Of a DNA stretch of 25,775 bases, positions 6,300-14,763 are shown piece after piece. This DNA is from Dongia_B sp035539075 (GTDB lineage: Bacteria; Pseudomonadota; Alphaproteobacteria; Dongiales; Dongiaceae), in assembly GCA_035539075.1 (NCBI GenBank), contig DATLJB010000004.1, positions 1 through 25,775 of the forward strand, written 5' to 3'. The notes under the pieces are model-generated. The model searched no databases and had not been told where the DNA came from. It saw only the letters and a program-made list of their open reading frames with translations. Position 1 is the first letter of the stretch; the number at the start of each line of letters is the position of its first letter. The translations under genes were made by a program, and so were the position numbers.

Positions 6300-9200
6300 C
6301 ATCAAATCCATTATGATCATCGGCGCGGGTCCGATCGTCATCGGCCAGGCTTGCGAATTCGACTATTCCGGGGCCCAGGCCTGCAAGGCTTTGCGCGAGG
6401 AAGGCTACCGGGTGATCCTGGTCAACTCCAACCCGGCTACCATCATGACCGATCCGGATCTGGCCGACGCCACTTACATCGAGCCGATCACGCCGGACGT
6501 CGTCGCCAAGATCATCGAGAAGGAACGGCCCGATGCGCTGCTGCCCACTATGGGCGGCCAGACAGCATTGAACACGGCACTTGCTTTGCACAAATCCGGC
6601 AAGCTCGCCGAGCTCGGTGTCGAGATGATCGGCGCCAATGCCAAGGCGATCGACATGGCCGAGGACCGGCTGCTGTTCCGCGAGGCGATGGACCGCATCG
6701 GCCTCGACAGCCCCAAGGGCGATCTTGTCTCGACGCTCGACGAGGCACTGGATGTCCTGGCCATGGTCGGCCTGCCGGCGATCATTCGCCCCTCCTTCAC
6801 GCTTGGCGGCACCGGCGGCGGCATTGCCAACAGCCGCGAAGAATTCATCCGCATCGTCGAAGGCGGCCTCAAGGCTTCGCCGGTCGGCGAGGTGCTGGTC
6901 GAGGAATCGGTGCTCGGCTGGAAGGAATATGAGATGGAGGTCGTGCGCGACCGCGCCGACAATTGCATCATCATCTGCTCGATCGAGAACATCGATCCGA
7001 TGGGTGTCCATACCGGCGATTCCATCACCGTCGCCCCCGCCCTCACCTTGACCGACAAGGAATACCAGCTGATGCGCAACGCCTCGATCGCGGTGTTGCG
7101 CGAGATCGGCGTCGATACCGGCGGCTCCAACGTGCAGTTCGCCGTCCATCCGGAAACCGGCCGCCTGATCGTCATCGAGATGAATCCGCGCGTCTCGCGT
7201 TCTTCCGCGCTGGCCTCCAAGGCGACCGGCTTCCCGATCGCCAAGGTCGCTGCCAAGCTCGCCTGCGGCTATACCCTGGACGAACTCAACAACGATATCA
7301 CCAAGGTGACGCCGGCCTCCTTCGAGCCGACCATCGATTACGTGGTCACCAAGATGCCGCGCTTCACCTTCGAGAAATTCCCCGGCGCTGAGCCCATCCT
7401 CTCCACCTCGATGAAGTCGGTCGGCGAAGCCATGGCGATCGGCCGTTCCTTTGCGGAATCGGTGCAGAAGGCCCTGCGCTCGATGGAAACCGGCTTGACC
7501 GGCTTCGACGAGGTCGAGCTGCCTGAGGACAAAGCCGAAATCCTGGCGCAGCTCGGCAAGGCAACGCCTGACCGCCTGCTGGTGATCGCCGAAGCCCTGC
7601 GCCGCGGCCTTACCGTCGAAGAGATCTGCGGCGTCAGCAAATACGATCCCTGGTTCGTCCGCCAGGTCGCCCATATCGTCGAGGCGGAAGCGGCGATCCG
7701 GCGCGACGGCCTGCCGACCACCCGGGCCGAGATGCTGCGCATCAAGAAGATGGGATTCTCCGATGCGCGCCTCGCCAAGCTCACGGGCCGCAAGCCTACG
7801 GATGTCACCGCGCATCGCCACAAGTTGGATGTGCGGCCGGTCTATAAGCGCATCGACACCTGTGCTGCCGAATTCGCCTCGGCGACACCCTATATGTATT
7901 CCTGCTACGAGGGCGACGGCATCGATCCGGCGGAATGCGAAGCCGAGCCCAGCGGGCGGAACAAGGTGATGATCCTGGGCGGCGGCCCGAACCGCATCGG
8001 CCAGGGCATCGAATTCGATTATTGCTGTGTCCATGCCGCTTATGCGCTGAAGGAAGCAGGCCATGAGACCATCATGGTCAATTGCAATCCGGAGACCGTT
8101 TCGACCGATTACGACACCTCCGATCGCCTCTATTTCGAACCGCTGACGGCCGAAGACGTGATCGAGATCGCCCGGGTCGAACAGCGCAGCGGCAAATTGC
8201 TCGGCGTCATCGTGCAGTTCGGCGGCCAGACGCCGCTGAAGCTGGCCCATGCCTTGGAACAGGCCGGCATCCCCATCCTCGGCACCTCGCCGGATGCCAT
8301 CGATCTTGCCGAGGACCGCGAGCGCTTTCAGAAGCTGCTGCACAAGCTGGAACTGCGCCAGCCGGCCAACGGCACGGCGCGGTCACTGGAGGAAGCCGAG
8401 CAGATCGCCGATCGTATCGGCTACCCGGTGGTCATTCGTCCTTCCTATGTGCTAGGCGGGCGCGCCATGGAGATCGTCCACGAGCCGGCCGGCTTGCGGC
8501 GCTATATGCGCAAGGCGGTGCAGGTCTCGGGCGACAATCCGGTACTGATCGATTCCTATCTGCAGGATGCGATCGAGGTCGATGTCGATGCGCTATGCGA
8601 CGGTGAAGCCGTGCATGTCGCCGGCATCATGGAACATATCGAGGAGGCCGGCATCCATTCCGGCGACAGCGCCTGCGCCCTGCCGCCGCATACCCTGCCG
8701 CTAGTGGTGATCGCCGAAATCCGCCGCCAATCGGAAGCCTTGGCGCGCGGCCTCAACGTCGTCGGCCTCATGAACGTGCAATTCGCCGTCAAGGGCACCG
8801 ACATCTACGTGCTGGAAGTCAACCCGCGCGCCAGCCGCACCGTCCCCTTCGTCGCCAAGGCGACCGGCACGGCGATCGCCAAGATCGCCGCGCGGGTCAT
8901 GGCCGGGGAGAAGCTCGGCACCTTCGACCTCAACGCCCGGGCGCGACATCATGTCGCCGTCAAGGAAGCCGTCTTCCCCTTCGCCCGTTTCCCCGGCGTC
9001 GACATCATCTTGGGGCCGGAAATGAAATCGACGGGCGAAGTCATGGGGCTCGACGCCGATTTCCCGCGCGCCTTCCTGAAAGCGCAGATGGGCGCAGGGC
9101 TGATGCTGCCGCGCAGCGGCAGCGTCTTCATCTCGGTCAAGGACAAGGACAAGGCGGCCATCATCCCGGCGGCAAAGAAGCTCCTGGAAATGGGCTTCGA

Positions 9201-9519
9201 CGTGCTGGCGACGCCCGGCACGGCGGCCTTTCTGCGCAACCAGGGCCTGGCTGTCCGCGCCATCAACAAGGTGCATCAGGGCGGCCCGCACATCGTCGAG
9301 GCGATGCAGCGCGGCGAGATCAAGCTTGTCCTGAATACGGTCGCCGGCGCCAAGGCGATCGAAGACAGCTTCGATATCCGCCGCACCGCGCTGATGGGCA
9401 GCATTCCCTATTACACGACCCTGTCAGGTATCCTGGCGGCGGTGGAGGCGATCGGGGCACTCGCCAGTGGAGACCTTGAAGTTGCGCCGCTTCAGTCGTA
9501 CTTTAAACAGGCGTCCTGA
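6283..9519 (+). CDS. carB: Carbamoyl-phosphate synthase large subunit CarB
   Basis: Synthesises carbamoyl phosphate from bicarbonate, two ATP and ammonia delivered by CarA. The 1078 residues match the family (E. coli about 1073). The start MPKRTDIKSIMIIGAGPIVI at 6283 is the canonical one; the frame is open upstream to 6232 only because it overlaps the DUF559 gene. Seen: two homologous ATP-grasp synthetase halves, the first with RPSFTLGGTGGGIANS and IEMNPRVSRSSALASKATG, the second beginning near VMILGGGPNRIGQGIEFDYC and containing RPSYVLGGRAMEIVHE and LEVNPRASRTVPFVAKATG. The C-terminal MGS-like allosteric domain starts near GSVFISVKDKDKAA. Because the carB start lies inside the DUF559 gene, its translation may be coupled to that gene. 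Confidence 0.98.
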   Translation: MPKRTDIKSIMIIGAGPIVIGQACEFDYSGAQACKALREEGYRVILVNSNPATIMTDPDLADATYIEPITPDVVAKIIEKERPDALLPTMGGQTALNTALALHKSGKLAELGVEMIGANAKAIDMAEDRLLFREAMDRIGLDSPKGDLVSTLDEALDVLAMVGLPAIIRPSFTLGGTGGGIANSREEFIRIVEGGLKASPVGEVLVEESVLGWKEYEMEVVRDRADNCIIICSIENIDPMGVHTGDSITVAPALTLTDKEYQLMRNASIAVLREIGVDTGGSNVQFAVHPETGRLIVIEMNPRVSRSSALASKATGFPIAKVAAKLACGYTLDELNNDITKVTPASFEPTIDYVVTKMPRFTFEKFPGAEPILSTSMKSVGEAMAIGRSFAESVQKALRSMETGLTGFDEVELPEDKAEILAQLGKATPDRLLVIAEALRRGLTVEEICGVSKYDPWFVRQVAHIVEAEAAIRRDGLPTTRAEMLRIKKMGFSDARLAKLTGRKPTDVTAHRHKLDVRPVYKRIDTCAAEFASATPYMYSCYEGDGIDPAECEAEPSGRNKVMILGGGPNRIGQGIEFDYCCVHAAYALKEAGHETIMVNCNPETVSTDYDTSDRLYFEPLTAEDVIEIARVEQRSGKLLGVIVQFGGQTPLKLAHALEQAGIPILGTSPDAIDLAEDRERFQKLLHKLELRQPANGTARSLEEAEQIADRIGYPVVIRPSYVLGGRAMEIVHEPAGLRRYMRKAVQVSGDNPVLIDSYLQDAIEVDVDALCDGEAVHVAGIMEHIEEAGIHSGDSACALPPHTLPLVVIAEIRRQSEALARGLNVVGLMNVQFAVKGTDIYVLEVNPRASRTVPFVAKATGTAIAKIAARVMAGEKLGTFDLNARARHHVAVKEAVFPFARFPGVDIILGPEMKSTGEVMGLDADFPRAFLKAQMGAGLMLPRSGSVFISVKDKDKAAIIPAAKKLLEMGFDVLATPGTAAFLRNQGLAVRAINKVHQGGPHIVEAMQRGEIKLVLNTVAGAKAIEDSFDIRRTALMGSIPYYTTLSGILAAVEAIGALASGDLEVAPLQSYFKQAS

Positions 9520-9536
9520 AAGCCAGGATTGCCAGT

Positions 9537-9581
9537 GCAGCCGGGACGGGCTGCCAAACCATTGAAAGCCCGCCCTTTTTT
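9537..9581 (+). terminator. Terminator after carB, with an overlapping alternative hairpin
   Basis: CGGGCT (9547-9552) pairs with AGCCCG (9567-9572) and is followed by CCC and six T (9576-9581), the form of an intrinsic terminator. A second stem, GCAGCC (9537-9542) with GGCTGC (9549-9554), uses the same bases, so the two cannot form together. The element lies 17 bases after the carB stop and before greA. Confidence 0.5.
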
Positions 9582-9665
9582 GGCCCCGCCGGGTGCTGTT
9601 TCCGCTTCGTCCGCGAAGCTTGAAGCCGCCCGAGGGGTTTGTTTTGCTGTTTTGGGTTAGAAAGC

Positions 9666-10139
9666 ATGTCGAAGATCCCAATGACGGCGGAAGGTTTTGT
9701 CCGTCTGGAAGAGGAACTGAAACACCTCAAGGGAGTGGAGCGCCCGGCTATCATCCGTGCGATCGCCGAGGCGCGCGAGCATGGCGATCTCAGCGAAAAT
9801 GCCGAATATCACGCCGCCCGCGAGCGCCAGAGTTTCATCGAAGGCCGGGTCATGGAGCTGGAAGACAAGATCAGCCGGGCCGAAATCATCGATGTCTCGA
9901 AACTGTCCGGCAAACAGGTCAAGTTCGGCGCCACCGTGACGGTGATCGACGAGGACACCGACGAGAAAACGGTCTATCAGATCGTCGGCGAGGACGAAGC
10001 CGATATCAAGGCGAAGCGTCTCGCCATCACCGCACCTTTGGCCCGCGCCTTGGTCGGCAAATCGGTCGGCGACACCGTCGAGGTGACGACGCCCGGCGGC
10101 TCGAAAAGCTATGAGATCGCCAAGGTGGTCTTCAAATAG
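9666..10139 (+). CDS. greA: Transcription elongation factor GreA
   Basis: Rescues arrested RNA polymerase by stimulating cleavage of the backtracked transcript in the polymerase active site. The 157 residues are the usual length. Seen: the N-terminal coiled-coil hairpin (about 8-75), with the tip motif GDLSENAEYHAARERQ and the two acidic tip residues at D41 and E44, and the C-terminal FKBP-like domain ending in GDTVEVTTPGGSKSYEIAKV. The start MSKIPMTAEGF at 9666 is preferred to an in-frame ATG 27 bases upstream because it matches the family N-terminus. It follows carB by 146 bases, an order common in Alphaproteobacteria, but the terminator between them suggests separate expression. Confidence 0.97.
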   Translation: MSKIPMTAEGFVRLEEELKHLKGVERPAIIRAIAEAREHGDLSENAEYHAARERQSFIEGRVMELEDKISRAEIIDVSKLSGKQVKFGATVTVIDEDTDEKTVYQIVGEDEADIKAKRLAITAPLARALVGKSVGDTVEVTTPGGSKSYEIAKVVFK

Positions 10140-10161
10140 GCGCCCCTGCCATTTTCCGATG

Positions 10162-10190
10162 AAAAGGCCGGTGCAGATCGCCGGCCTTTT
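10162..10190 (+). terminator. Intrinsic terminator of greA
   Basis: AAAAGGCCGG (10162-10171) pairs perfectly with CCGGCCTTTT (10181-10190) around a nine-base loop, with T continuing after it. It begins 22 bases after the greA stop. Confidence 0.9.
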
Positions 10191-10240
10191 TCTTTGCTGC
10201 TATCCATATGCAGCTTCTGGCAAACAAGAGAAACATCCCA

Positions 10241-10759
10241 ATGGCCATCCCGACAAAGACGCCCGAGGTTGAAATCCATGATGTGCAAATCCGCGACGTG
10301 GTGATCCGTGAGGCAGGCCTCGCTGACCATGCCTTCATTCGTGCCCAGGCACCGCGCTTGGCCGGTATCGCCAACCTGCCGGGTCGACCGGCCGCGGCCA
10401 TTCAGGCTTTTCAGGACGCCTTGATCGAAGCGGCTTTGACATCGCCACCCGCCGGCAGCCGCACGTTGATCGCTTGCATGTCGCCGGAAACACCATTGGG
10501 CTTCATCCATCTGGAGCCGGCAGCCGATCCGCTGCTCAATACGCCGGCCGGCTATGTCTCGATGGTGGCGGTTGCGACGGGCGCCGAGGGTTGCGGCATC
10601 GGCCATCTCCTGATGCAGGCAGCCGAAGCCTGGGGACGAGAGCAGGGCTTCACCTGCCTCAGCCTGGACGCCTTTGCCAGCAACCGCCATGCGCGGGCGT
10701 TCTATGAGAGCCAGGGATTTCACGAAGATTCCGTGAAGCTTTATAAATTGCTGGATTAG
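10241..10759 (+). CDS. GNAT-family N-acetyltransferase
   Basis: Predicted acetyl-CoA-dependent N-acyltransferase of 172 residues; the substrate cannot be read from sequence. Seen: an N-terminal strand VVIREAGLADHAFIRAQ typical of the fold, the cofactor-binding segment MVAVATGAEGCGIGHLLMQA (about 106-125) with the G-x-G-x-G-like turn, and the C-terminal HARAFYESQGFHEDSVKLYK (about 149-168), in which the Tyr aligns with the usual general acid. The start at 10241 is chosen because an AAGAG sequence lies about ten bases upstream; an in-frame ATG at 10208 has no ribosome site and falls close to the greA terminator. The stop overlaps the convergent LysR gene by three bases. Confidence 0.87.
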   Translation: MAIPTKTPEVEIHDVQIRDVVIREAGLADHAFIRAQAPRLAGIANLPGRPAAAIQAFQDALIEAALTSPPAGSRTLIACMSPETPLGFIHLEPAADPLLNTPAGYVSMVAVATGAEGCGIGHLLMQAAEAWGREQGFTCLSLDAFASNRHARAFYESQGFHEDSVKLYKLLD

Positions 10760-11682
10760 GCGACGACCGCCAGATCGGCAGCGGCGCGCGCCATCAGCCA
10801 GTCGACAAACGGCCGCGCGCGTCGCCGTGTCGCCGCGTCGCCGGATTCCAGAACATAATAGCCGAGGCCGGTTTCCAGGCGCCGCTCATCGAGCGCAACC
10901 AGTGACTTCTCCTGGAGGGCGTCGATCACCAGGGGCGAGCTGGCCAGTGTGATGCCATGCCCCCGCTCGGCCGCGAGTAACGTGAGATGGGAGTGGTTGA
11001 AATGCTGCCCCGCCGCCAGATCTCTCATCAATTCATCTGATGGCAGATCGGCACCGATGAAATCCCACCATTCACTCCATGATGTACCGAGATTGTCGTC
11101 ATGGAGCAGAGGCAGGCTCCGCAGGAGATCCGGCCAACTGGGATCTCCGCCGGGCACATCGAGTTTCGGGCTGACAACCGGGAATATTCGTTCCGGCAGC
11201 AGTAACTGCCCAGCGGTATTGCCCCAGTTGCCATCGCCATAAAGGATCGCCAGATCCGCTTCGGACGACCTGAAGCTCTCTGTATATTCAAATGTCACGA
11301 CCTGCACGCCAATCCCACCGCTCTTCGCAAGGAAGTCCGGCAGACGCGCAACCAGCCATCGACTGGCAAAGGAATCGGTGGTTTGCACCGTCAACACCTG
11401 CCCCCGGCCGCTGCGCCCCATCTCCACTTTGGTGCGCAAGGAAAGGTCATCGAGCAGCGCCGAAATATCGAGCAAATAGCGCCTGCCGGCATCCGTCAGA
11501 CCCGCTGACCGGGCCGTGCGAGTGAACAGGCGAAATCCCAGCCAGGCTTCAAGTGACCGGATCTGATAGCTGATGGCGGAAGCCGTGACGTTGAGTTCTT
11601 CGCTGGCAGCCTTGAAGCCTCCCAACCGCGCAGCGGCCTCCGCCGCGATCAGGGCATTCAGTGGTGGCAGTTGGCGCTTCAT
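10756..11682 (-). CDS. LysR-family transcriptional regulator, GcvA-like
   Basis: DNA-binding regulator of 308 residues, the normal LysR length. The N-terminal winged HTH (about 5-65) reads LPPLNALIAAEAAARLGGFK then AASEELNVTASAISYQIRSL, close to the GcvA subgroup (LPPL-NAL start, KAA-EEL-VT-SAIS helix). The effector domain follows (about 95-300), with VQTTDSFASRWLVARLPDF at its start. It is divergent from the EamA transporter gene, with 126 bases between the two starts; by the usual LysR rule it probably controls that gene and itself. The effector is unknown. It is convergent with the GNAT gene. Confidence 0.92.
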   Translation of the reverse strand: MKRQLPPLNALIAAEAAARLGGFKAASEELNVTASAISYQIRSLEAWLGFRLFTRTARSAGLTDAGRRYLLDISALLDDLSLRTKVEMGRSGRGQVLTVQTTDSFASRWLVARLPDFLAKSGGIGVQVVTFEYTESFRSSEADLAILYGDGNWGNTAGQLLLPERIFPVVSPKLDVPGGDPSWPDLLRSLPLLHDDNLGTSWSEWWDFIGADLPSDELMRDLAAGQHFNHSHLTLLAAERGHGITLASSPLVIDALQEKSLVALDERRLETGLGYYVLESGDAATRRRARPFVDWLMARAAADLAVVA

Positions 11683-11712
11683 GGTGTTGCCCAGCCCAAA
11701 TTGCGTTCAACT

Positions 11713-11733
11713 AAACAGAAAAAATCTTTGTTT
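11713..11733. promoter_or_regulatory. Candidate LysR operator
   Basis: AAACA (11713-11717) and TGTTT (11729-11733) form a perfect dyad with an 11-base spacer in the otherwise unstructured LysR/EamA divergent region. The geometry suits a LysR-type site, although the innermost pair is A and T rather than the usual T-N11-A. Confidence 0.35.
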
Positions 11734-11808
11734 GTAAATCCTAGGCACAGCCGGGAGATTTGCCTGCCAGGGCGGCGAAGGCGTCATCACAGGAAGGAAC
11801 CGGCATTC

Positions 11809-12765
11809 ATGCCATTTGGAATTCTGGCCGCCGTTTTCGCCACGCTCGCCTGGTCGTTGAACTTCGTCGTGCCCTTCGTCATTGGCCGCTACACGATCTT
11901 CGATCTCGCTTTATTGCGATTTGCCGTCTCCGCATTGATCGGTGGCTTTATGCTGGCCGGCCGGGCGGCGGCCTTGCGGCGGTTATCGATGCGAGACTGG
12001 CTGACGACGAGCTTCCTCGCTTTTCTCGGCTATGTCGGCTATTTCCTCGCGGTCACAGCCGCGGCGCTTTGGGCGGGGCCGGTCATCGCACCAGCTTTTC
12101 TCGGCCTGGTGCCGATCGTTGTCGCATTGGCCGGCAACTATCGGCAGTCATCACTCCCCTGGCCGCGCCTCGCCATTCCACTTGCCGTCATCCTTCTCGG
12201 CCTTCTGCTCGTTAATCGCGCGCTCATCCGTCCCGGCCAGGAAGCAGATGGCCAAATTCTTCTGCTGGGGATTCCTTGCGCCATTCTCGCTGTCCTGTCC
12301 TGGACCTGGTTTGCGCTGCTCAACCAGCGGGCATTGGCGCAGCGACCGACGATGGATTCCGTCGCCTGGACGTCGATGATGCTGATCAGCGGCGGCGTGC
12401 AGATGGGCCTGTTCCTGCCGGTCGGCATCCATGCCGGCCTCTTCGGCCTTGCCAGTCTGGGGGCCGGATGGGCCGAGGCCCGCAGTGTCTATCTCTGGGG
12501 CACGATACTGGCAGTCGCGTCATCGGTGATCGGTGTTTGGGCATGGACCGTTGCCAGCAGGCGTTTGCCGGTAGCGCTGGCGGCAAAGCTCGTTGTACTC
12601 GAAACGGTGTTTGGCGTGGTTTTCGGTGCAGCAGTGCGGGATCAATGGCCAGGACCTGCCGAGACGATCGGCATGATCCTGCTGGTCATCGGCGTCGTGA
12701 TTGCCATTCGAGTGTTTTACGTGCGATCGGATCGCCACGAGGCCATCAGCGCGATCGATGTGTAA
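11809..12765 (+). CDS. EamA-family (DMT superfamily) transporter
   Basis: Inner-membrane permease of 318 residues with about ten hydrophobic helices and two EamA repeats (about 3-140 and 155-305). Relatives export amino acids or other metabolites; the substrate here cannot be told. Seen: the first repeat starts at FGILAAVFATLAWSLNFVVP, with the common A-x-x-W-x-x-N motif, and the second repeat contains ILAVLSWTWFALLNQRALAQ. The start at 11809 is favoured by the strong ribosome site AGGAAGGA ten bases upstream; an in-frame ATG at 11671 would add a highly charged, non-homologous 46 residues. It is divergent from the GcvA-like LysR gene. The final helix is followed by a short basic/acidic tail (VRSDRHEAIS). 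Confidence 0.9.
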   Translation: MPFGILAAVFATLAWSLNFVVPFVIGRYTIFDLALLRFAVSALIGGFMLAGRAAALRRLSMRDWLTTSFLAFLGYVGYFLAVTAAALWAGPVIAPAFLGLVPIVVALAGNYRQSSLPWPRLAIPLAVILLGLLLVNRALIRPGQEADGQILLLGIPCAILAVLSWTWFALLNQRALAQRPTMDSVAWTSMMLISGGVQMGLFLPVGIHAGLFGLASLGAGWAEARSVYLWGTILAVASSVIGVWAWTVASRRLPVALAAKLVVLETVFGVVFGAAVRDQWPGPAETIGMILLVIGVVIAIRVFYVRSDRHEAISAIDV

Positions 12766-12805
12766 AAATGCCGGAGAACCTGCCTTGGATGGACAGTCCC
12801 TCAGC

Positions 12806-13117
12806 TCACTCGCTGCCGTCGCGTTCGATCACCAGGATACGCGCGGCACCGATGGGATGGGCGACATGGGCGTCGCCCGTGCCGGCATGGAAAATGTCGC
12901 CGATACCCATCCGCGCAATATGTTCGCCAGCCGCATCGCGATAATGCATGTCGACCCGGCCATCAAGCACGATGAAGACTTCCTCGCCGTCATTGACATG
13001 CCAATGATAGGGCTGGTCGGTCCAATGCAGCCGCACACTGGTGCCATCGATAAGCGCTATATCGCGCGCACCCCAGGCACGGTCGGCGGTGAAATCCTTG
13101 GCATGGATCAACTGCAT
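12806..13117 (-). CDS. Small single-domain cupin protein
   Basis: Protein of 103 residues forming one cupin beta-barrel; the reaction is unknown. Seen: the first cupin motif, HWHVNDGEEVFIVLDGRVDM (about 38-57), with two His and a Glu as likely metal ligands, and the second motif GDIFHAGTGDAHVAHP (about 73-88), with a further His. The N-terminal ARDIALIDGTSVRLHW provides the first strands. Small cupins of this kind bind a metal and often act as dioxygenase-like enzymes, isomerases or ligand sensors. It lies downstream of der on the same strand with a 126-base gap holding two inverted repeats, so it probably has its own promoter. It is convergent with the EamA gene. Confidence 0.85.
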   Translation of the reverse strand: MQLIHAKDFTADRAWGARDIALIDGTSVRLHWTDQPYHWHVNDGEEVFIVLDGRVDMHYRDAAGEHIARMGIGDIFHAGTGDAHVAHPIGAARILVIERDGSE

Positions 13118-13130
13118 CTGCGGCTCGCTG

Positions 13131-13187
13131 CTTGCTGACGGAACGACAATCAGCCGACACTAGGTCGTCCGACGCCTTGTCAGCAAG
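13131..13187. repeat. Inverted repeat between der and the cupin gene
   Basis: CTTGCTGAC (13131-13139) and GTCAGCAAG (13179-13187) are perfect inverted copies 39 bases apart. An inner imperfect pair, GGAACGAC with GTCGTCC, extends the dyad. It lies just upstream of the cupin start and has no T-tract. Confidence 0.45.
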
Positions 13188-13205
13188 GACGGCAAAGCGG
13201 CAAAT

Positions 13206-13225
13206 CCTGCCATCAGTTAGGCAGG
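13206..13225 (-). terminator. Weak terminator-like stem after der
   Basis: CCTGCC (13206-13211) pairs with GGCAGG (13220-13225) around an eight-base loop, 19 bases past the der stop. On the minus strand it is followed by ATTTG rather than a clean T-run, so termination is uncertain. Confidence 0.3.
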
Positions 13226-13243
13226 CTCACGCGCGATCGTGCT

Positions 13244-14635
13244 TCAGCGGTCATCCTTATCGAACGGATTCTTGCCGCGTCTTGTATAGAGGCGCAGCGG
13301 CACGCCATCGATGCCGAAAGTGTCGCGGATGCCGTTCAGCAGATAGCGGTGATAGGAATCCGGGAGCTCGTCCGCCATCTGTGCGAAGAGCGCAAATGTA
13401 GGCGGCCGTGTCTTGATCTGCGTCATATAGCGGATCTTCACCCGCCTGCCGCCGACCAGAGGAGCCGGATGCATCTGCTGCACCTCGCCCAGCCAACGAT
13501 TGAGCTGTGCCGTCGGCACACGCTTGTTCCAGCGCTGATAGACATCCAATACGGCATCCATCAAACGGTCGAGATTGCGGCCGGTCATGCCGGAAATGGT
13601 GACGACCGGGATGCCACGCACCTGCGGCAGGGAGAGATCCAGCCGGTCGCGCAGTTTCTTGAGGGCCTCGTTCTTGTTCTCCACCGCATCCCATTTATTC
13701 GCGGCAATAATGAGGGCGCGCCCCTCGTCGATCACCGAACGGGCGATGGTGAGGTCCTGCTTCTCCAGCATATCGGCGGAATCCAGCACCAGCACCACGA
13801 CATGGGCGAAGCGGATCGCGCGATCGGTATCGGCACCGGACAGGCGCTCCAGTTTCTCGACCACCTTCGAGCGGCGACGCAGGCCGGCCGTGTCGATCAG
13901 GCGGATCGGCTGGTCGCGCCATTGCCAGTCGATGGCGATGGCGTCGCGGGTGATACCGGCCTCGGGTCCCGTCAACAGACGGTCCTCGCCGATCAGGCGG
14001 TTGACGAGCGTGGATTTGCCGACATTGGGGCGGCCGACGATCGCCAATTGCAGATGCGTCGGCACCTCCACATCGTCATCCGGCAGCAATTCCAGCTCGG
14101 CATCCAAAGCGGCGATGGCGGCATCCTGCTCGGCCGCCTCGCGCTTGGCATAAGGTTCGAGGGCATCGTAGAGATCGCCCATGCCCTCGCCATGTTCGGC
14201 GGAAATCGGAATCGGCGCGCCAAGCCCCAGCGAGAAGGCCTCCATGGCGCCAGCCTGGCCGGCATGGCCTTCGCTTTTGTTGGCGACCAGGATGATCGGC
14301 GTTGTGCTCTTGCGCAGCTGGCGGGCGAAATATTCATCCAGGGCTGTCAGGCCGGCGCGCGCATCGATCACCAGCAGGGCCACATCGGCCGAGGCGATCG
14401 CCTGTTCGGTCTGCTCGCGCATGCGCGCTTCCAGACTGTCGTCGCGCACGTCTTCCAGGCCGGCGGTATCGATTACGGTGAATTCGAGATCGCCCAGCCG
14501 GCCGGAGCCATAGCGGCGATCGCGGGTGACACCCGGGCGATCGTCGACGATCGCCAGGCGCTTGCCGATGAGGCGGTTGAAGAGCGTCGATTTGCCGACA
14601 TTGGGTCGGCCGACAATGGCAACGGTGAACGTCAT
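13244..14635 (-). CDS. der: Ribosome-assembly GTPase Der (EngA)
   Basis: Essential double GTPase needed for 50S ribosomal subunit maturation. It has 463 residues with the family layout: GTPase domain 1 with GRPNVGKST (9-17), DTAG (56-59) and NKSE (119-122); an acidic linker (about 165-195, rich in Glu and Asp); GTPase domain 2 with GRPNVGKST (201-209), DTAG (248-251) and NKWD (313-316); and a KH-like C-terminal domain (about 370-445) with HPAPLVGGRRVKIRYMTQIK. The first G4 motif ends in Glu rather than Asp, a variant I believe is common in alphaproteobacterial Der. It follows bamB at 128 bases, matching the widespread yfgM-bamB-der order. A GGAAAC ribosome site precedes the ATG. Confidence 0.97.
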   Translation of the reverse strand: MTFTVAIVGRPNVGKSTLFNRLIGKRLAIVDDRPGVTRDRRYGSGRLGDLEFTVIDTAGLEDVRDDSLEARMREQTEQAIASADVALLVIDARAGLTALDEYFARQLRKSTTPIILVANKSEGHAGQAGAMEAFSLGLGAPIPISAEHGEGMGDLYDALEPYAKREAAEQDAAIAALDAELELLPDDDVEVPTHLQLAIVGRPNVGKSTLVNRLIGEDRLLTGPEAGITRDAIAIDWQWRDQPIRLIDTAGLRRRSKVVEKLERLSGADTDRAIRFAHVVVLVLDSADMLEKQDLTIARSVIDEGRALIIAANKWDAVENKNEALKKLRDRLDLSLPQVRGIPVVTISGMTGRNLDRLMDAVLDVYQRWNKRVPTAQLNRWLGEVQQMHPAPLVGGRRVKIRYMTQIKTRPPTFALFAQMADELPDSYHRYLLNGIRDTFGIDGVPLRLYTRRGKNPFDKDDR

Positions 14636-14649
14636 GTTTCCAATATCTA

Positions 14650-14746
14650 CCGATTAGCAATCGGCATCAATGATCAGGCCATCGGCAAAGCCTTTGCCGA
14701 TGGCCTGAAGCGTTATTCGGTTGGCCTTCGGCATCAGCCGAGGGCC
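14650..14746. repeat. Three tandem stem-loops in the bamB-der gap
   Basis: Hairpin 1: CCGATT (14650-14655) with AATCGG (14659-14664). Hairpin 2: a perfect 16-base inverted repeat, 14675-14690 with 14692-14707, one base apart. Hairpin 3: GGCCTTCGGC (14723-14732) with GCCGAGGGCC (14737-14746), one wobble pair. The 9-mer TCGGCATCA occurs at 14661-14669 and 14728-14736. There is no T-run after any stem in either direction, so they are more likely mRNA stabilisers, processing sites or repeat remnants than terminators. Confidence 0.75.
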
Positions 14747-14763
14747 GCGTTATCTCGCCGCGC

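Noticed and set aside
6193..8343. 716-codon open frame on the minus strand
   Set aside because: Antisense shadow of carB, Asp/His/Gly-rich with no recognisable domain.
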